A stretch of DNA of 64,000 nt from Neobacillus niacini NBRC 15566 (GCF_001591505.1 NZ_BCVA01000003.1:124001-188000); one strand, 5' to 3'; positions 35,060 to 44,193 are shown, numbered from the stretch's first letter. Notes: generated by a model from the letters alone, not told the origin. Translations and numbers: made by a program.

Positions 35060-35100
35060 AAGGATATCAAATACGTCTAAATTTTGTTATATCCTTTTTT
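35060..35100 (+). terminator. Intrinsic terminator after the MFS gene
   Basis: AAGGATAT (35060-35067) and ATATCCTT (35089-35096) pair perfectly around a 21-base loop, followed by TTTT. Confidence 0.65.
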
Positions 35101-35166
35101 GGATGACGTCGTTTGATCAAAATGGTAAGGAATAGTATATACATAGAAAGTAGGTAAGTTTGAATC

Positions 35167-35520
35167 GTGAAGGTTATTACATTATGCGGGTCAACGAAGT
35201 TTAAGGAACAATTTGAAGCAGCAAATGCTTATCTTACCTTACAAGGAAATGTTGTTATAAGTGTTGGATTCTTTGAACAGAGTGAAGGCATAAGCATTAC
35301 AAAAGAACAAGAAGCTTTATTTGAAATCATACATCTGCAAAAAATTGATATGGCAGATGAGATTTTTGTTATTGATGTTGATGGTTATATTGGAAGCAGC
35401 ACGAGGAAAGAAATTGAATATGCGAACAACTGTGGGAAGAAAGTTAGTTACTTCTCAGAAAGTAAGTTATCTATAGGGGGATATCTATATGAAAATTGTA
35501 GAGCTTCAAAAGGGGAATGA
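35167..35520 (+). CDS. Nucleoside 2-deoxyribosyltransferase-like protein
   Basis: The 117-residue protein begins MKVITLCGSTKFKEQFEAAN and has MADEIFVIDVDGYIGSSTRKEIEYA. Both are features of the nucleoside 2-deoxyribosyltransferase-like Rossmann-type fold, including the SS/GSST and Glu near the C-terminus. The actual activity is unknown; close relatives are annotated as hypothetical. The start is GTG 35167 with a weak GTAGGTAAG site. Its 3' end overlaps the next gene by 32 bases. Confidence 0.6.
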   Translation: MKVITLCGSTKFKEQFEAANAYLTLQGNVVISVGFFEQSEGISITKEQEALFEIIHLQKIDMADEIFVIDVDGYIGSSTRKEIEYANNCGKKVSYFSESKLSIGGYLYENCRASKGE

Positions 35521-35947
35521 ATTTTTGGAGGAAGGGATTGAGGTATTTTGGAACGTTTGGGGGACAGAAGATAATTATAAGTTTTACGAGGACTGTATTT
35601 ATCATTCCGCTGAAACTTCAGAAGACCTGCCAAGATTTTTTGTAGCAGTAGAAGATGAAAATATTATTGGGACGTATGCCATCTTGAGAAATGATATTAA
35701 TAGCCGCCAGGATTTATGTCCTTGGCTTGCATGCCTATTCGTTGATAGAGAAAACCGGGGGAGAGAAATCGGGGCGCAGCTATTGGAACACAGCTTAAGA
35801 GAGGCGGCAAAAAAAGGGTATAAGAAGCTTTATTTGACTACTGATCTAGAAAATTATTATGAAAAATATGGATGGGAACATACCGGGGTTGCCTATAGTC
35901 CAAGCGGTGGTCATTTGAAAATTTATGAAAAAGGCACCAGTATTTAA
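35489..35947 (+). CDS. GNAT-family N-acetyltransferase
   Basis: The 152-residue protein has the acetyl-CoA loop in the form CLFVDRENRGREIGAQLLEH, then KKLYLTTDLENYYEKYGWEHTG, typical of GNAT enzymes. The substrate is unknown. AGGGGG lies before ATG 35489. It overlaps the end of the upstream gene and is followed three bases later by another GNAT gene, so they form a small operon. Confidence 0.85.
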   Translation: MKIVELQKGNEFLEEGIEVFWNVWGTEDNYKFYEDCIYHSAETSEDLPRFFVAVEDENIIGTYAILRNDINSRQDLCPWLACLFVDRENRGREIGAQLLEHSLREAAKKGYKKLYLTTDLENYYEKYGWEHTGVAYSPSGGHLKIYEKGTSI

Positions 35948-35950
35948 GAG

Positions 35951-36355
35951 ATGGACGGCATGAAAATAGTTGAACCTAACACCATGCAACACTCCATTAG
36001 AAAACTGCTTGCTTTAGCCACTTCAAAGGAAAAAATCGAAATAGAATATGAGCGTTATTTAAAATACCCGAACAGGACCCTATTTGCATTTGAGTTGGAA
36101 GGTGAAATTGCAGGCTGTATTGGTATTGAGTTTAGTAGTTTAAAGCTATGCGAAATTAAACATATTGCTGTTTCTTCAGAACATAGAGGAAAAGGGATTG
36201 GAAGTAAAATGATTCGTTTTATTTTGGAGATGTACCCTTCGGTATCTGCAGAAACAGATTCAGACGCTGTTGAATTTTATCGCAAATATGGCTTTAAGAT
36301 AACGAGCTTAGGAGAAAAGTATCCTGGTGTCGAAAGATTTTTATGTGAGTACTAG
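35951..36355 (+). CDS. GNAT-family N-acetyltransferase
   Basis: The protein of 131-134 residues has IKHIAVSSEHRGKGIGSKMI, a textbook GNAT acetyl-CoA-binding motif (R-G-x-G-I-G), and a DAVEFYRKYGFKI tail. It starts at ATG 35951 or 35960 (MKIVEPN). It follows the previous GNAT gene directly but the two are not close copies. Substrate unknown. Confidence 0.85.
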   Translation: MDGMKIVEPNTMQHSIRKLLALATSKEKIEIEYERYLKYPNRTLFAFELEGEIAGCIGIEFSSLKLCEIKHIAVSSEHRGKGIGSKMIRFILEMYPSVSAETDSDAVEFYRKYGFKITSLGEKYPGVERFLCEY

Positions 36356-36451
36356 GGGGAGTTTTTTAATATGAAAATAGTTGAACACCTATTAAATTGA
36401 ATAACGATTAAGAATGTGTACTTTATTATAAAGGGAGTCTCTAAAATATAG

Positions 36452-36497
36452 AAAGAGTGTTTCATCGGTGCCAGGCACCATGAAACACTCTTTTTTA
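36452..36497. terminator. Bidirectional terminator containing a GGTGCC-GGCACC core
   Basis: AAAGAGTGTTTCAT (36452-36465) pairs with ATGAAACACTCTTT (36480-36493) and encloses an inner dyad GGTGCCAGGCACC (36467-36479). A T-run follows rightward. It lies between the GNAT operon and the convergent yisL-like gene. Confidence 0.85.
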
Positions 36498-36851
36498 TTA
36501 TTTAATTAAATTAAATCCCATGGGGAGTGTAAATCCTAGAGCAAAAAGGATAACAAGAACGATAGAAAATGCAATCCATATGATGTCCGTTTTCTTTTCT
36601 CTTTGTTTTCGGACAATCACCATTTCAAAAAGACCAATCATGACGACTCCAAGTATTGCTTTCAAATAGTAGGATAACGGGATGGAATAGGCTGCAAAGA
36701 AGAGTATACCTCCTGTTACGATAATAAGAATGTATGTAGCTCGTAAAACCATATGCCATATTCTGATGTTTTTTCCCTTGTTTTGCATAACCACAATAAT
36801 GATTAGAAAAATAAGCGATAATACCAGTGATGTTAAGTGTACGTGTGTCAT
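36498..36851 (-). CDS. yisL: YisL-family (DUF1516/UPF0344) membrane protein
   Basis: The 117-residue protein has four hydrophobic segments and the family pattern MTHVHLTSLVLSLIFLIIIV, then IWHMVLRATYILIIVTGG and a KAILGVVMIGLFEMVIVR segment. B. subtilis YisL has the same size and layout. Function unknown. The stop abuts a bidirectional terminator. Confidence 0.88.
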   Translation of the reverse strand: MTHVHLTSLVLSLIFLIIIVVMQNKGKNIRIWHMVLRATYILIIVTGGILFFAAYSIPLSYYLKAILGVVMIGLFEMVIVRKQREKKTDIIWIAFSIVLVILFALGFTLPMGFNLIK

Positions 36852-37007
36852 TTAAATTGACTCCTTTTTATATTGAATATTCCTCCTATAAACATAGTCT
36901 AATAGGAAAATATAAAAGGATTCTAAATTAAGTATTAAATTTTTCTTAATTAGATAAGAGTAAAAAACAATTGTTTAGAAAAGTCAAAAAAAGTTGAAAA
37001 ATATGAC

Positions 37008-37036
37008 TTGGAAATTATCTGAATTTATTATAGAAT
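37008..37036 (+). promoter_or_regulatory. SigA promoter of the T-box-leuA transcript
   Basis: TTGGAA (37008-37013) and TAGAAT (37031-37036) are 17 bases apart and lie about 40 bases before the T-box leader. Confidence 0.6.
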
Positions 37037-37073
37037 AGAGAAAATATAATATTCGAAATGATAAAAACACAAT

Positions 37074-37302
37074 GATTGGGAGTATTAAGGATCATTTATT
37101 GTCAAGAGAGCTGTCGGCTGGTGAAAGACAGTCAATAAATTCCCCAACTCGCCCAGGAGTGGTAAGGCTGATATGTAGGTCTTAACGGTTGACCACCGTC
37201 ATCAAGTCGTAAAGTGGGTTCGTTTGTTTCTAAATGAACCAAAAAGAGTGGTACCACGATGGCAAAGCCTATCGTCTCTTATGAGATGATAGGCTTTTTT
37301 AT
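37074..37302 (+). promoter_or_regulatory. T-box leader (tRNA-Leu specifier CTC) controlling leuA
   Basis: The leader has the stem I start with GAGAGCTG (near 37108) and GGTGAAA. A specifier-loop region follows in which CTC (37148-37150, Leu) is the likely specifier. A stem III-like GGGTTCGTTT/AAATGAACC hairpin comes next, then the conserved T-box AGAGTGGTACCACG (37245-37258) and a terminator. The class allows read-through when uncharged tRNA accumulates, so the following leuA should respond to leucine starvation. The specifier assignment is by position and by the gene controlled. Confidence 0.93.
37264..37302 (+). terminator. T-box-regulated terminator before leuA
   Basis: AAAGCCTATCGTCTC (37264-37278) pairs with GAGATGATAGGCTTT (37283-37297) and precedes a T-run. 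The competing antiterminator uses the T-box at 37245-37258. Confidence 0.92.
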
Positions 37303-37337
37303 GTTTATCAAAATAGTTGAAAAGGTGGTCGTTTACG

Positions 37338-39044
37338 ATGAGAAATATTGAAAAGTATTCTAGAGGATATTTTATGCCCTCAGTTAAAAGTTTGAAATGG
37401 ACACAGAAGGAGTACATAACGGAGGCTCCTACTTGGTGCAGTGTGGATTTACGAGATGGAAATCAAGCGTTAGTCGTACCGATGAGCCTAGAGGAAAAAT
37501 TAGAATACTTTCAATTATTGTTGGAAGTAGGTTTCAAGGAAATCGAAGTTGGCTTTCCTGCAGCATCAGAAACAGAATTTCAGTTTTTACGTACATTGAT
37601 TGAACAGGATTTGATTCCGGAGGATGTTACGGTTCAAGTGTTAACACAGTCTAGAGAAGCGATTATTAAAAAGACTTTCGAAGCGCTTGAAGGTGTGAAT
37701 AAAGCGGTGGTGCACCTGTACAATTCTACCTCCGTAGCACAGCGTGAACAGGTATTTAAAAAGTCAAATGATGAAATAATTGATATTGCTGTAACAGGTG
37801 CAAAATTGCTTAAAAAATATGCAGCGGAGACTGAAGGTAACTTCCAGTTCCAGTATTCACCAGAAAGCTTCACGGGTACAGAGATGGAATTCGCACTTGA
37901 TATATGTAACCGGGTCCTTGATATTTGGCAGCCAACTGCTGAGAATAAGGTGATTATAAATCTTCCAGCTACTGTGTCAATGTCAATGCCTCACGTCTAT
38001 GCTAGCCAAATTGAATTTATGGGAGATCACCTTAATTTCCGCGAGAATGTAATCCTTTCCCTTCATCCGCACAATGACAGAGGTACGGGAGTTGCTGATG
38101 CAGAGCTTGGGATGCTTGCTGGAGCTCAGAGGGTAGAAGGTACACTGTTTGGAAATGGTGAAAGAACAGGCAACGTAGATATCGTCACGCTTGCCCTAAA
38201 CATGTACTCCCATGGGGTAGATCCACAGCTTAATTTTGAAAATATCAGAGAAGTTAGGTCAAAGTACGAAGAATTAACAAAAATGAGCGTCCATGAAAGA
38301 CACCCATATGGAGGCGACCTCGTCTTTACTGCATTCTCAGGCTCCCATCAGGATGCCATTGCCAAAGGAATGAAATGGCGTGAGGAAGAAGAACGTCAAT
38401 ATTGGACAGTACCTTATTTATTAATTGACCCAATGGATATTGGCAGAGAGTACGAAGGAGATATTATTCGTATTAATAGTCAATCTGGTAAAGGCGGAAT
38501 TGGTTATTTACTTGAGCAACATTATGGACTAGAAATGCCTGCTGAGATGCGTGAAAACTTCGGGTATAAGGTGAAGGATGAATCTGACCGTGCGCACAAG
38601 GAGATTATGCCAGAAGAAATTTATGAGATATTCAATAAGGAATATGTGAATATTAGTGCACCTCTTACGTTTAACCATTACAGATTTACTCAAAATGACC
38701 AGTATGAAACCATTGTATCCATCAGTATAGATAACGAAGCACTTGAATTTACTGGAGTGGGGAATGGAAGACTTGACGCCATAAGCAACGTTCTTCAGAC
38801 CCAACTCGAAATCCAGTATAAAGATTTAGTCTATAAGGAGCACGCGCTAGAAATTGGCTCAAAATCTAACGCTGTTTCTTATGTGGGTATTACTGCTATG
38901 GATGGTGTTGTCTATTGGGGCTGCGGAATCGATCCTGATATTATGACGTCTTCTGTAAAAGCTTTGTTTAGTGCCGTTAACAACATGGTAAACACTCAAA
39001 ATGCTCCAATTGGAAAAGGACTTTCTCTAAATAAAAGAAGATAA
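37338..39044 (+). CDS. leuA: 2-isopropylmalate synthase (LeuA type 2)
   Basis: This enzyme condenses acetyl-CoA with 2-ketoisovalerate in the first step of leucine synthesis. The 568-residue protein has the HMGL-like N-terminal barrel with WCSVDLRDGNQALVVPM (metal-binding Asp in LRDGNQ), SLHPHNDRGTGVADAELGML (metal-binding His) and FGNGERTGNVDIVTL. The C-terminal LeuA regulatory domain follows. The length and sequence fit the longer LeuA2 form rather than the ~510-residue ilv-leu operon form. It stands alone rather than with leuBCD. Control by the Leu-type T-box supports the function. ATG 37338 follows AAAGGTGG. Confidence 0.95.
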   Translation: MRNIEKYSRGYFMPSVKSLKWTQKEYITEAPTWCSVDLRDGNQALVVPMSLEEKLEYFQLLLEVGFKEIEVGFPAASETEFQFLRTLIEQDLIPEDVTVQVLTQSREAIIKKTFEALEGVNKAVVHLYNSTSVAQREQVFKKSNDEIIDIAVTGAKLLKKYAAETEGNFQFQYSPESFTGTEMEFALDICNRVLDIWQPTAENKVIINLPATVSMSMPHVYASQIEFMGDHLNFRENVILSLHPHNDRGTGVADAELGMLAGAQRVEGTLFGNGERTGNVDIVTLALNMYSHGVDPQLNFENIREVRSKYEELTKMSVHERHPYGGDLVFTAFSGSHQDAIAKGMKWREEEERQYWTVPYLLIDPMDIGREYEGDIIRINSQSGKGGIGYLLEQHYGLEMPAEMRENFGYKVKDESDRAHKEIMPEEIYEIFNKEYVNISAPLTFNHYRFTQNDQYETIVSISIDNEALEFTGVGNGRLDAISNVLQTQLEIQYKDLVYKEHALEIGSKSNAVSYVGITAMDGVVYWGCGIDPDIMTSSVKALFSAVNNMVNTQNAPIGKGLSLNKRR

Positions 39045-39055
39045 GTTATAAATAG

Positions 39056-39091
39056 AACCAACAGCAAATATAATGCTGTTGGTTTTTTTAG
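39056..39091 (+). terminator. Intrinsic terminator after leuA
   Basis: AACCAACAGCA (39056-39066) and TGCTGTTGGTT (39074-39084) form an 11-pair stem with a seven-base loop followed by TTTTT. Confidence 0.92.
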
Positions 39092-39222
39092 TGCATTAAG
39101 ATGAAACTTTAATCCTGCAGGTGAATAGCATATAGGCAAAAGGGATTGCCCGTGTTGTTCAGTCAGCAGAACTGGAAATGAGTGGCTCCATTAAAACGTA
39201 ATGGTTGATTGGAGGTATGTTG

Positions 39223-41037
39223 GTGCAGTTATTTTACACAGTCCGTCCTGGAGATACACTTTACCAGATTGCGAGACGCAATGAGCTGCCGGTAGATTCG
39301 CTTATTGCGGCTAATAATCTTTCCACGCCAAACTCGATATTTGTGGGGCAGCAGCTTTCCATTCCTCCTGGTGTAGATGTTATTCGTGTTAAACCAGGAG
39401 ATACCGTTTATCAAATTTCTGAAAATTTTGGGGTTCCAGCTTCGGTAATTATCCAAGCAAATCAGCTTCAACCCCCATATGTAATTCAAGTTGGTCAGTT
39501 GTTGAAAGTGCCACCCGGAGTTCCCTACTATGTGGTCCAGCCAGGAGATACCTTATTCCAACTCGCAAGCCGTTATAACGTTGCAACAGGGGGCCAAAGC
39601 AACTTCGAGTTAATCATTAAAGTTAATAACCTTTCGTCTAATATTATTACACCTGGCATGCAACTTATTATTCCATACGCTCCTCCTGGTGACAGAGGGT
39701 TAATTGCCTATAATTCCAATCGTAGTGGCAGCTATGATATATGGATTTATAATCCTAGTAACGGTATGAATCAACAAATTACTAATGGACTTGCGGAATC
39801 TTTTTCGACTCCATTTTGGGCACCTGACAGCACAAAGATCGCCTTTGTTGGAAAAGAAGGAATCCTGAACATTCTTAATTTAGTTGATAATAGAATTGCG
39901 CAAATTGACCAGTTTGGAGACGGATTGGGCGTCTTTCTTGATTGGTCTCCGAATAGCCAAGAGATTGTGTACACAAAACCGAATGGTTTGGTCATATACA
40001 ATGTGATTACTCATCGAGCCCGAATTCTAAATGCTCCTGGTGCAACAGACGCACAATGGTTTCCGAGCGGAACGGAATTGCTTTTTCAAGCATTCGATAC
40101 CCAGGGAGTAAGCCAGCTTTTTCGCATCAAAACCAATGGAACGGGTAAAGAGCGGATCACTCGAAATACAGGTGGACGACTTAATAATGTTCGACTGTCT
40201 CCTGATGGGACTTTTGCTTTATATACGACCCCAGGTGCTAGTATCTCAATCATTTACAGTGTAAACCTTGCAACTGGAAACGCTCTTGAAGTAAAAGGAG
40301 GTCCTTTAGCGAAAAATTACTTCCCAACCTGGTCACCTGATTCTTTAAGCTTCGCATATAGTGCCACTGCGTTTGAAAACCTTGGATATTTCTCACTGGT
40401 AAGGACAGCGGGTAGACAAGGAATGAATGAAGTAACAAGAGCGATCTCGGATTGTTTTGCCACCCCTGTGACCTGGTCGCCAGATAGCAGGAAAATAGCC
40501 TATCTTTCTGGATGTAAGCAACAAGGCAGTTCCAGTGAAATCTGGTTGGTGGATTTAACTCATCCCGTACCAATCCAACTTGTAGAAGGCGGTTCGATTA
40601 CTTCATTACAATGGTCACCATTACCGATAACTACTCTCAAAAAAACGTACTCCAATTCAGTCTATAAAGTTCGTTTCCAATATCCATCCCATTGGCAGCG
40701 GGTAAACGATGAAAGATACGAAGGTGAAGATGGTTTCTTCCAAATTTCAGCCATAGCCTCTGACCAATCGATTGAAATGGTGTGTCAAAATGAAGCCTTT
40801 CACCAACTGAACCCTTATGGTACCAAACCACGCATCCAACATACTCGTATCCGAAATCAACCAGCATGCTTGATTTTACCGTCACAAGACCAACCATCCG
40901 AAATGAAAAATCAAGCAGCATTGATTGTCCAGTATCCGAATCCGGTAACAATAGAAGGAACAGAATACAATTACTTTATCCTGTGGGCCGACCAGAACCA
41001 CATTATTGAGATAAGCAATTCACTAACATTTCTATAA
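39223..41037 (+). CDS. LysM-repeat protein with TolB-like beta-propeller
   Basis: The protein of about 604 residues has three N-terminal LysM domains (YTVRPGDTLYQIARRNELPV; RVKPGDTVYQISENFGVPA; YVVQPGDTLFQLASRYNV), then a beta-propeller with TolB/PD40-type repeats (PFWAPDSTKIAFVG; LDWSPNSQEIVYT; PTWSPDSLSFAYS; TWSPDSRKIAYLS). A C-terminal ~130-residue domain opens VRFQYPSHWQR. LysM binds peptidoglycan. There is no signal peptide, as in the Bacillus spore proteins SafA, YaaH and SleL, so it may be made in the mother cell and placed on the cortex or coat. GGAGG at 39211 fits GTG 39223 best. The role is unknown. Confidence 0.85.
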   Translation: MQLFYTVRPGDTLYQIARRNELPVDSLIAANNLSTPNSIFVGQQLSIPPGVDVIRVKPGDTVYQISENFGVPASVIIQANQLQPPYVIQVGQLLKVPPGVPYYVVQPGDTLFQLASRYNVATGGQSNFELIIKVNNLSSNIITPGMQLIIPYAPPGDRGLIAYNSNRSGSYDIWIYNPSNGMNQQITNGLAESFSTPFWAPDSTKIAFVGKEGILNILNLVDNRIAQIDQFGDGLGVFLDWSPNSQEIVYTKPNGLVIYNVITHRARILNAPGATDAQWFPSGTELLFQAFDTQGVSQLFRIKTNGTGKERITRNTGGRLNNVRLSPDGTFALYTTPGASISIIYSVNLATGNALEVKGGPLAKNYFPTWSPDSLSFAYSATAFENLGYFSLVRTAGRQGMNEVTRAISDCFATPVTWSPDSRKIAYLSGCKQQGSSSEIWLVDLTHPVPIQLVEGGSITSLQWSPLPITTLKKTYSNSVYKVRFQYPSHWQRVNDERYEGEDGFFQISAIASDQSIEMVCQNEAFHQLNPYGTKPRIQHTRIRNQPACLILPSQDQPSEMKNQAALIVQYPNPVTIEGTEYNYFILWADQNHIIEISNSLTFL

Positions 41038-41046
41038 CCCAAAATG

Positions 41047-41076
41047 AGTTGCTCTTCCTTTAGAGCAACTTTTTTG
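41047..41076 (+). terminator. Intrinsic terminator after the LysM/propeller gene
   Basis: AGTTGCTC (41047-41054) and GAGCAACT (41063-41070) form an eight-pair stem followed by TTTTTT. Confidence 0.9.
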
Positions 41077-41120
41077 ATAGGGTAGAATGTATATTAAATT
41101 CAGTTTAAGGATGATTACAT

Positions 41121-41885
41121 ATGAAAAACGAACAACAAATGAACCAAGTGGTGGAAACTATGCTGGCCCATCGTTCAATCAGGAAATATTCTCCACAACA
41201 AGTTTCAAATGAAGATTTGGATACCATTATTCGTTCAACCCAAGCCGCCCCTTCCTGGGTCAACGGACAACACGTTACCATCATTTCAATTAAAGATCCT
41301 GGGCGAAGAGAAAAAATGGCGGAGCTTGCAGGAAATCAAAAACATATTATCGAAGCACCCATATTTCTTGTGTTTTGTGCCGATTTCTATCGCATCAAGG
41401 TGGCTTGTGAAATGGAAGGAATTGAATTTAAGGCTGCTGTAAATCCTGATTTATTATTAGTTGGTACTGTTGACGTCGGTATTGCTCTAGGAAATGCTAT
41501 TACAGCTGCCGAATCACTAGGGTTAGGGACCGTACCAATTGGCGGGATTCGAAGAAGTCCACTTGAATACATTGAACTGTTAGATTTACCGGAATATGTG
41601 ATTCCAATCTCAGGTTTGTGTATTGGATATCCTAGTGAAATCCCAGATTTGGTGCCTCGTTTGCCAAAGGCAGCCATCTTTCATGAAGAAAAATACAAAG
41701 TAAATATTCAGGAAGAACTTAGAGGGTTTAATCAAACCCATAGCGAAGCAACAAAAGGAAGACAAAGCGGCGGGTCTACCTGGACACAACGAATGGCGAA
41801 TTTCTATAAGGACCCATACTATATAAATGACGGTTATAAAGACGTAGGAAAAATGCTGAAACAACAAGGTTTCTCAAAAAGTTAA
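41121..41885 (+). CDS. NfsA/NfrA-type NADPH-dependent nitroreductase
   Basis: The 254-residue protein has the FMN-binding N-terminus HRSIRKYSPQQVSNEDLDTI with QAAPSWVNGQ, and the second FMN region GLGTVPIGGIRR. A C-terminal extension ends in a W-T-Q-R-M element typical of the NfsA/NfrA branch. These enzymes reduce flavins, nitroaromatics or quinones with NADPH. AAGGATG lies before ATG 41121. It stands alone with terminators on either side. Confidence 0.9.
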   Translation: MKNEQQMNQVVETMLAHRSIRKYSPQQVSNEDLDTIIRSTQAAPSWVNGQHVTIISIKDPGRREKMAELAGNQKHIIEAPIFLVFCADFYRIKVACEMEGIEFKAAVNPDLLLVGTVDVGIALGNAITAAESLGLGTVPIGGIRRSPLEYIELLDLPEYVIPISGLCIGYPSEIPDLVPRLPKAAIFHEEKYKVNIQEELRGFNQTHSEATKGRQSGGSTWTQRMANFYKDPYYINDGYKDVGKMLKQQGFSKS

Positions 41886-41904
41886 AACAATAAGTAATGA
41901 ATGT

Positions 41905-41938
41905 ACCTATGGAGGGAAACTACTTCCATAGGTTTTTA
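41905..41938 (+). terminator. Intrinsic terminator after the nitroreductase gene
   Basis: ACCTATGGA (41905-41913) and TCCATAGGT (41925-41933) pair over nine positions and precede TTTT. Confidence 0.85.
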
Positions 41939-42145
41939 ATATTAAAAAAGTAAATTATTTTATAGTTCGATAACTTGGCCAAATGAAATGTCCTTTTTTC
42001 ATAAATTAAGTACATTAGTAAAGTCATATATTTTTCCTCAGCATAAACATATAATGCATGTCTAGTATAAAGCTGCAACTCTCATTATAGTGGGACAAAG
42101 ATAGTATGTCTTGGACATAAAACGTGCCTAGGTATGGAGGTTAGA

Positions 42146-43111
42146 ATGGAAAAATATTTTAAAAATCAAAAGGTTTTAATAACAGGGGCAAATGGTTTTA
42201 TAGGTTCTCATATGGTTGAAAGAATGGTAAAAGAACAAGCGCAAGTATCTATTTTTGTTAGGGATTCCTCCGACATATGGAGATTGGATGAAGTTAAAAA
42301 GGATTTAGACATCTATAGAACAGATTTAAGGAATTTGGAGTTGGTTAATAAAAACGTAATGCAAATAAAACCAGACTTTATTTTCCATTGTGGAGCTTAT
42401 GGAGTAGATGGAAGACAAAACGATTTTTTCGTTGCTGCAGGCGCCAATATTAATGGAACCATGAATCTGATTCATTCACTGAAAAATATTGGCTGTAAAA
42501 AATTTATTAATGTTGGAACGTGTATGGAGTATGGTAATAAACAGGAACTCATTAAAGAGGACTCTTTATTAGAGCCTGATAGTATTTATGGGAGCACAAA
42601 AGCATCAGCCTCCATCATTGCCCACCAAATGGCGTTAAACTATGATATTGATTTAGTCACCGTAAGACCCTTTGGAGTTTTTGGAGAAAAAGAAGGCTCA
42701 CACAAGTTCTTTCCCTACATTATTTTATCCATGTTACAGGATAAACAAGTGAACTTGACTCCTTGTGAACAATATCGAGACTATTGTTATATTGAAAATG
42801 TCATTGACGGATTTGTTTTAGCCGCTCAAAATAATGCCGCTAAAAATGAGATCTTTAATGTTGCAAGTGGTGAAATTCATAAACTAAAATTTTACGTAGA
42901 TCTGATTAATAATGAAATGCAATCAAAAAAGCTACCAAATTATGGTGCATTACCCTATAGACAAAATGAAGTTTGGAGACAACAACCGGATATTTCAAAG
43001 ATTAGGAATCATTTAAATTGGGAGCCAAAGATAAGTCTACAAGAGGGAATTGCTAAAACAGTAACTTGGTATAAGGAGAATAAACATAAATTTATAGGAA
43101 CAACGAGGTGA
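42146..43111 (+). CDS. NAD-dependent sugar epimerase/dehydratase (extended SDR)
   Basis: The 321-residue protein has VLITGANGFIGSHMVERM (NAD binding), GTCMEYG and the catalytic Tyr-Lys in YGSTKAS. It is an extended SDR acting on a nucleotide sugar. It resembles CDP-sugar reductases of the abequose/paratose synthase type more than UDP-glucose epimerases, which would fit the CDP-glucose-forming enzyme encoded at 46273, but this is inference. GGAGG at 42138 supports ATG 42146. It is the first gene of a rightward nucleotide-sugar cluster. Confidence 0.8.
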   Translation: MEKYFKNQKVLITGANGFIGSHMVERMVKEQAQVSIFVRDSSDIWRLDEVKKDLDIYRTDLRNLELVNKNVMQIKPDFIFHCGAYGVDGRQNDFFVAAGANINGTMNLIHSLKNIGCKKFINVGTCMEYGNKQELIKEDSLLEPDSIYGSTKASASIIAHQMALNYDIDLVTVRPFGVFGEKEGSHKFFPYIILSMLQDKQVNLTPCEQYRDYCYIENVIDGFVLAAQNNAAKNEIFNVASGEIHKLKFYVDLINNEMQSKKLPNYGALPYRQNEVWRQQPDISKIRNHLNWEPKISLQEGIAKTVTWYKENKHKFIGTTR

Positions 43112-43120
43112 CACTTTGTT

Positions 43121-44191
43121 ATGGGACTTAGTAATGTAATAAAGAACGATATTAAGCACATTAGTAATGAATTAGAGAAGAAGTTAAAAAAACTTGAGGC
43201 ATCAACCATCCTAATCAGTGGCGGAGGAGGGTTTCTTGGAGGATACTTCCTTGACTTAATCGATTATTGTAATAAAAATCTCTTTGAGACACCATGTCAT
43301 GTGATTTGTATAGAAAATTTTATTTCTGCTGCTCCTCAAAGAATCCAACACCTTCAAAATAATCAATGCGTTGAAATTATTAACCAAGATATTACTATGC
43401 CTTTGAATATCAAGAAAAAAGTTGATTTTATTATCCATGCCGCAAGTATTGCTTCACCCACTTATTATAGACAATATCCAATTGAAACAATTGAAACGAA
43501 CGTATGGGGATTAAAGAACCTGTTAGATTTCGCCAAAAACCAAAAAGTAAAAAGTTTCTTATTTTTCTCGACCAGTGAAATTTACGGTAATCCTGCTCCA
43601 GAATTCATCCCTACGCCGGAGACCTATAATGGCAATGTTTCATGTACAGGTCCAAGAGCTTGTTACGATGAGTCTAAAAGGCTTGGTGAAACACTTTGTG
43701 TTAATTACTATCAGCAATACGGTGTACCTGTGAAAGTAGTAAGACCATTTAACGTATTTGGTCCAGGGCTAAGAATCGATGATAAACGAGTCATTCCAGA
43801 CTTTTTTAATGACGCATTACATCTTAAAAAAATTTCATTGTTAAGCAATGGAAAGCCAACAAGGAGCTTTTGCTATATAGCTGATGCGATAAAAGGGTTC
43901 ATGTTAGCTCTTCTTTCCGAACATGACGGTGAAGCGTTTAACATTGGGAATGATGAGGTGGAAATATCGATGTTAGACTTAGCTAAACTAATCGGTAAAT
44001 TAGTTGGCAGGGTTGAAATTGAGTATAAGGAAAGTGACGATAAAAGGTATCTTATCGATAACCCCCAAAGGAGATGTCCGGATTTGACCAAGGCAAAGAA
44101 TCTATTAGGGTATATGCCAATGGTGAATTTAGAGGACGGCCTTGGTAGACTTAAAGATTGGTATGTAGATGTTTACATGGGGGAAAATTGA
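43121..44191 (+). CDS. UDP-glucuronate decarboxylase-like (UXS-type) extended SDR
   Basis: The 356-residue protein has ILISGGGGFLGGYFLDLID (NAD binding), HAASIASPTYYRQYPIETIE, a STSEIYGNP element and the signature GPRACYDESKRLGETLC with catalytic Tyr and Lys. GPRACYDE-KR is typical of UDP-glucuronate decarboxylase, which makes UDP-xylose or 4-keto-arabinose. The neighbouring ugd gene supplies UDP-glucuronate, so the pair is consistent. Its stop (TGA 44189-44191) lies two bases before the ugd start. Confidence 0.78.
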   Translation: MGLSNVIKNDIKHISNELEKKLKKLEASTILISGGGGFLGGYFLDLIDYCNKNLFETPCHVICIENFISAAPQRIQHLQNNQCVEIINQDITMPLNIKKKVDFIIHAASIASPTYYRQYPIETIETNVWGLKNLLDFAKNQKVKSFLFFSTSEIYGNPAPEFIPTPETYNGNVSCTGPRACYDESKRLGETLCVNYYQQYGVPVKVVRPFNVFGPGLRIDDKRVIPDFFNDALHLKKISLLSNGKPTRSFCYIADAIKGFMLALLSEHDGEAFNIGNDEVEISMLDLAKLIGKLVGRVEIEYKESDDKRYLIDNPQRRCPDLTKAKNLLGYMPMVNLEDGLGRLKDWYVDVYMGEN

Positions 44192-44193
44192 AA

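Noticed and set aside
36372..36400. Tiny frame MKIVEHLLN after the second GNAT gene
   Set aside because: It shares the first 16 bases with the GNAT start and has a ribosome-site-like AGGGGGAG, but only ten codons remain. It may be a duplication scar; too short to call a gene.
42050..42140. SigK-type promoter before the sugar cluster
   Set aside because: CATA words are present, but none has the required CATAnnnTA with an AC -35 at proper spacing.
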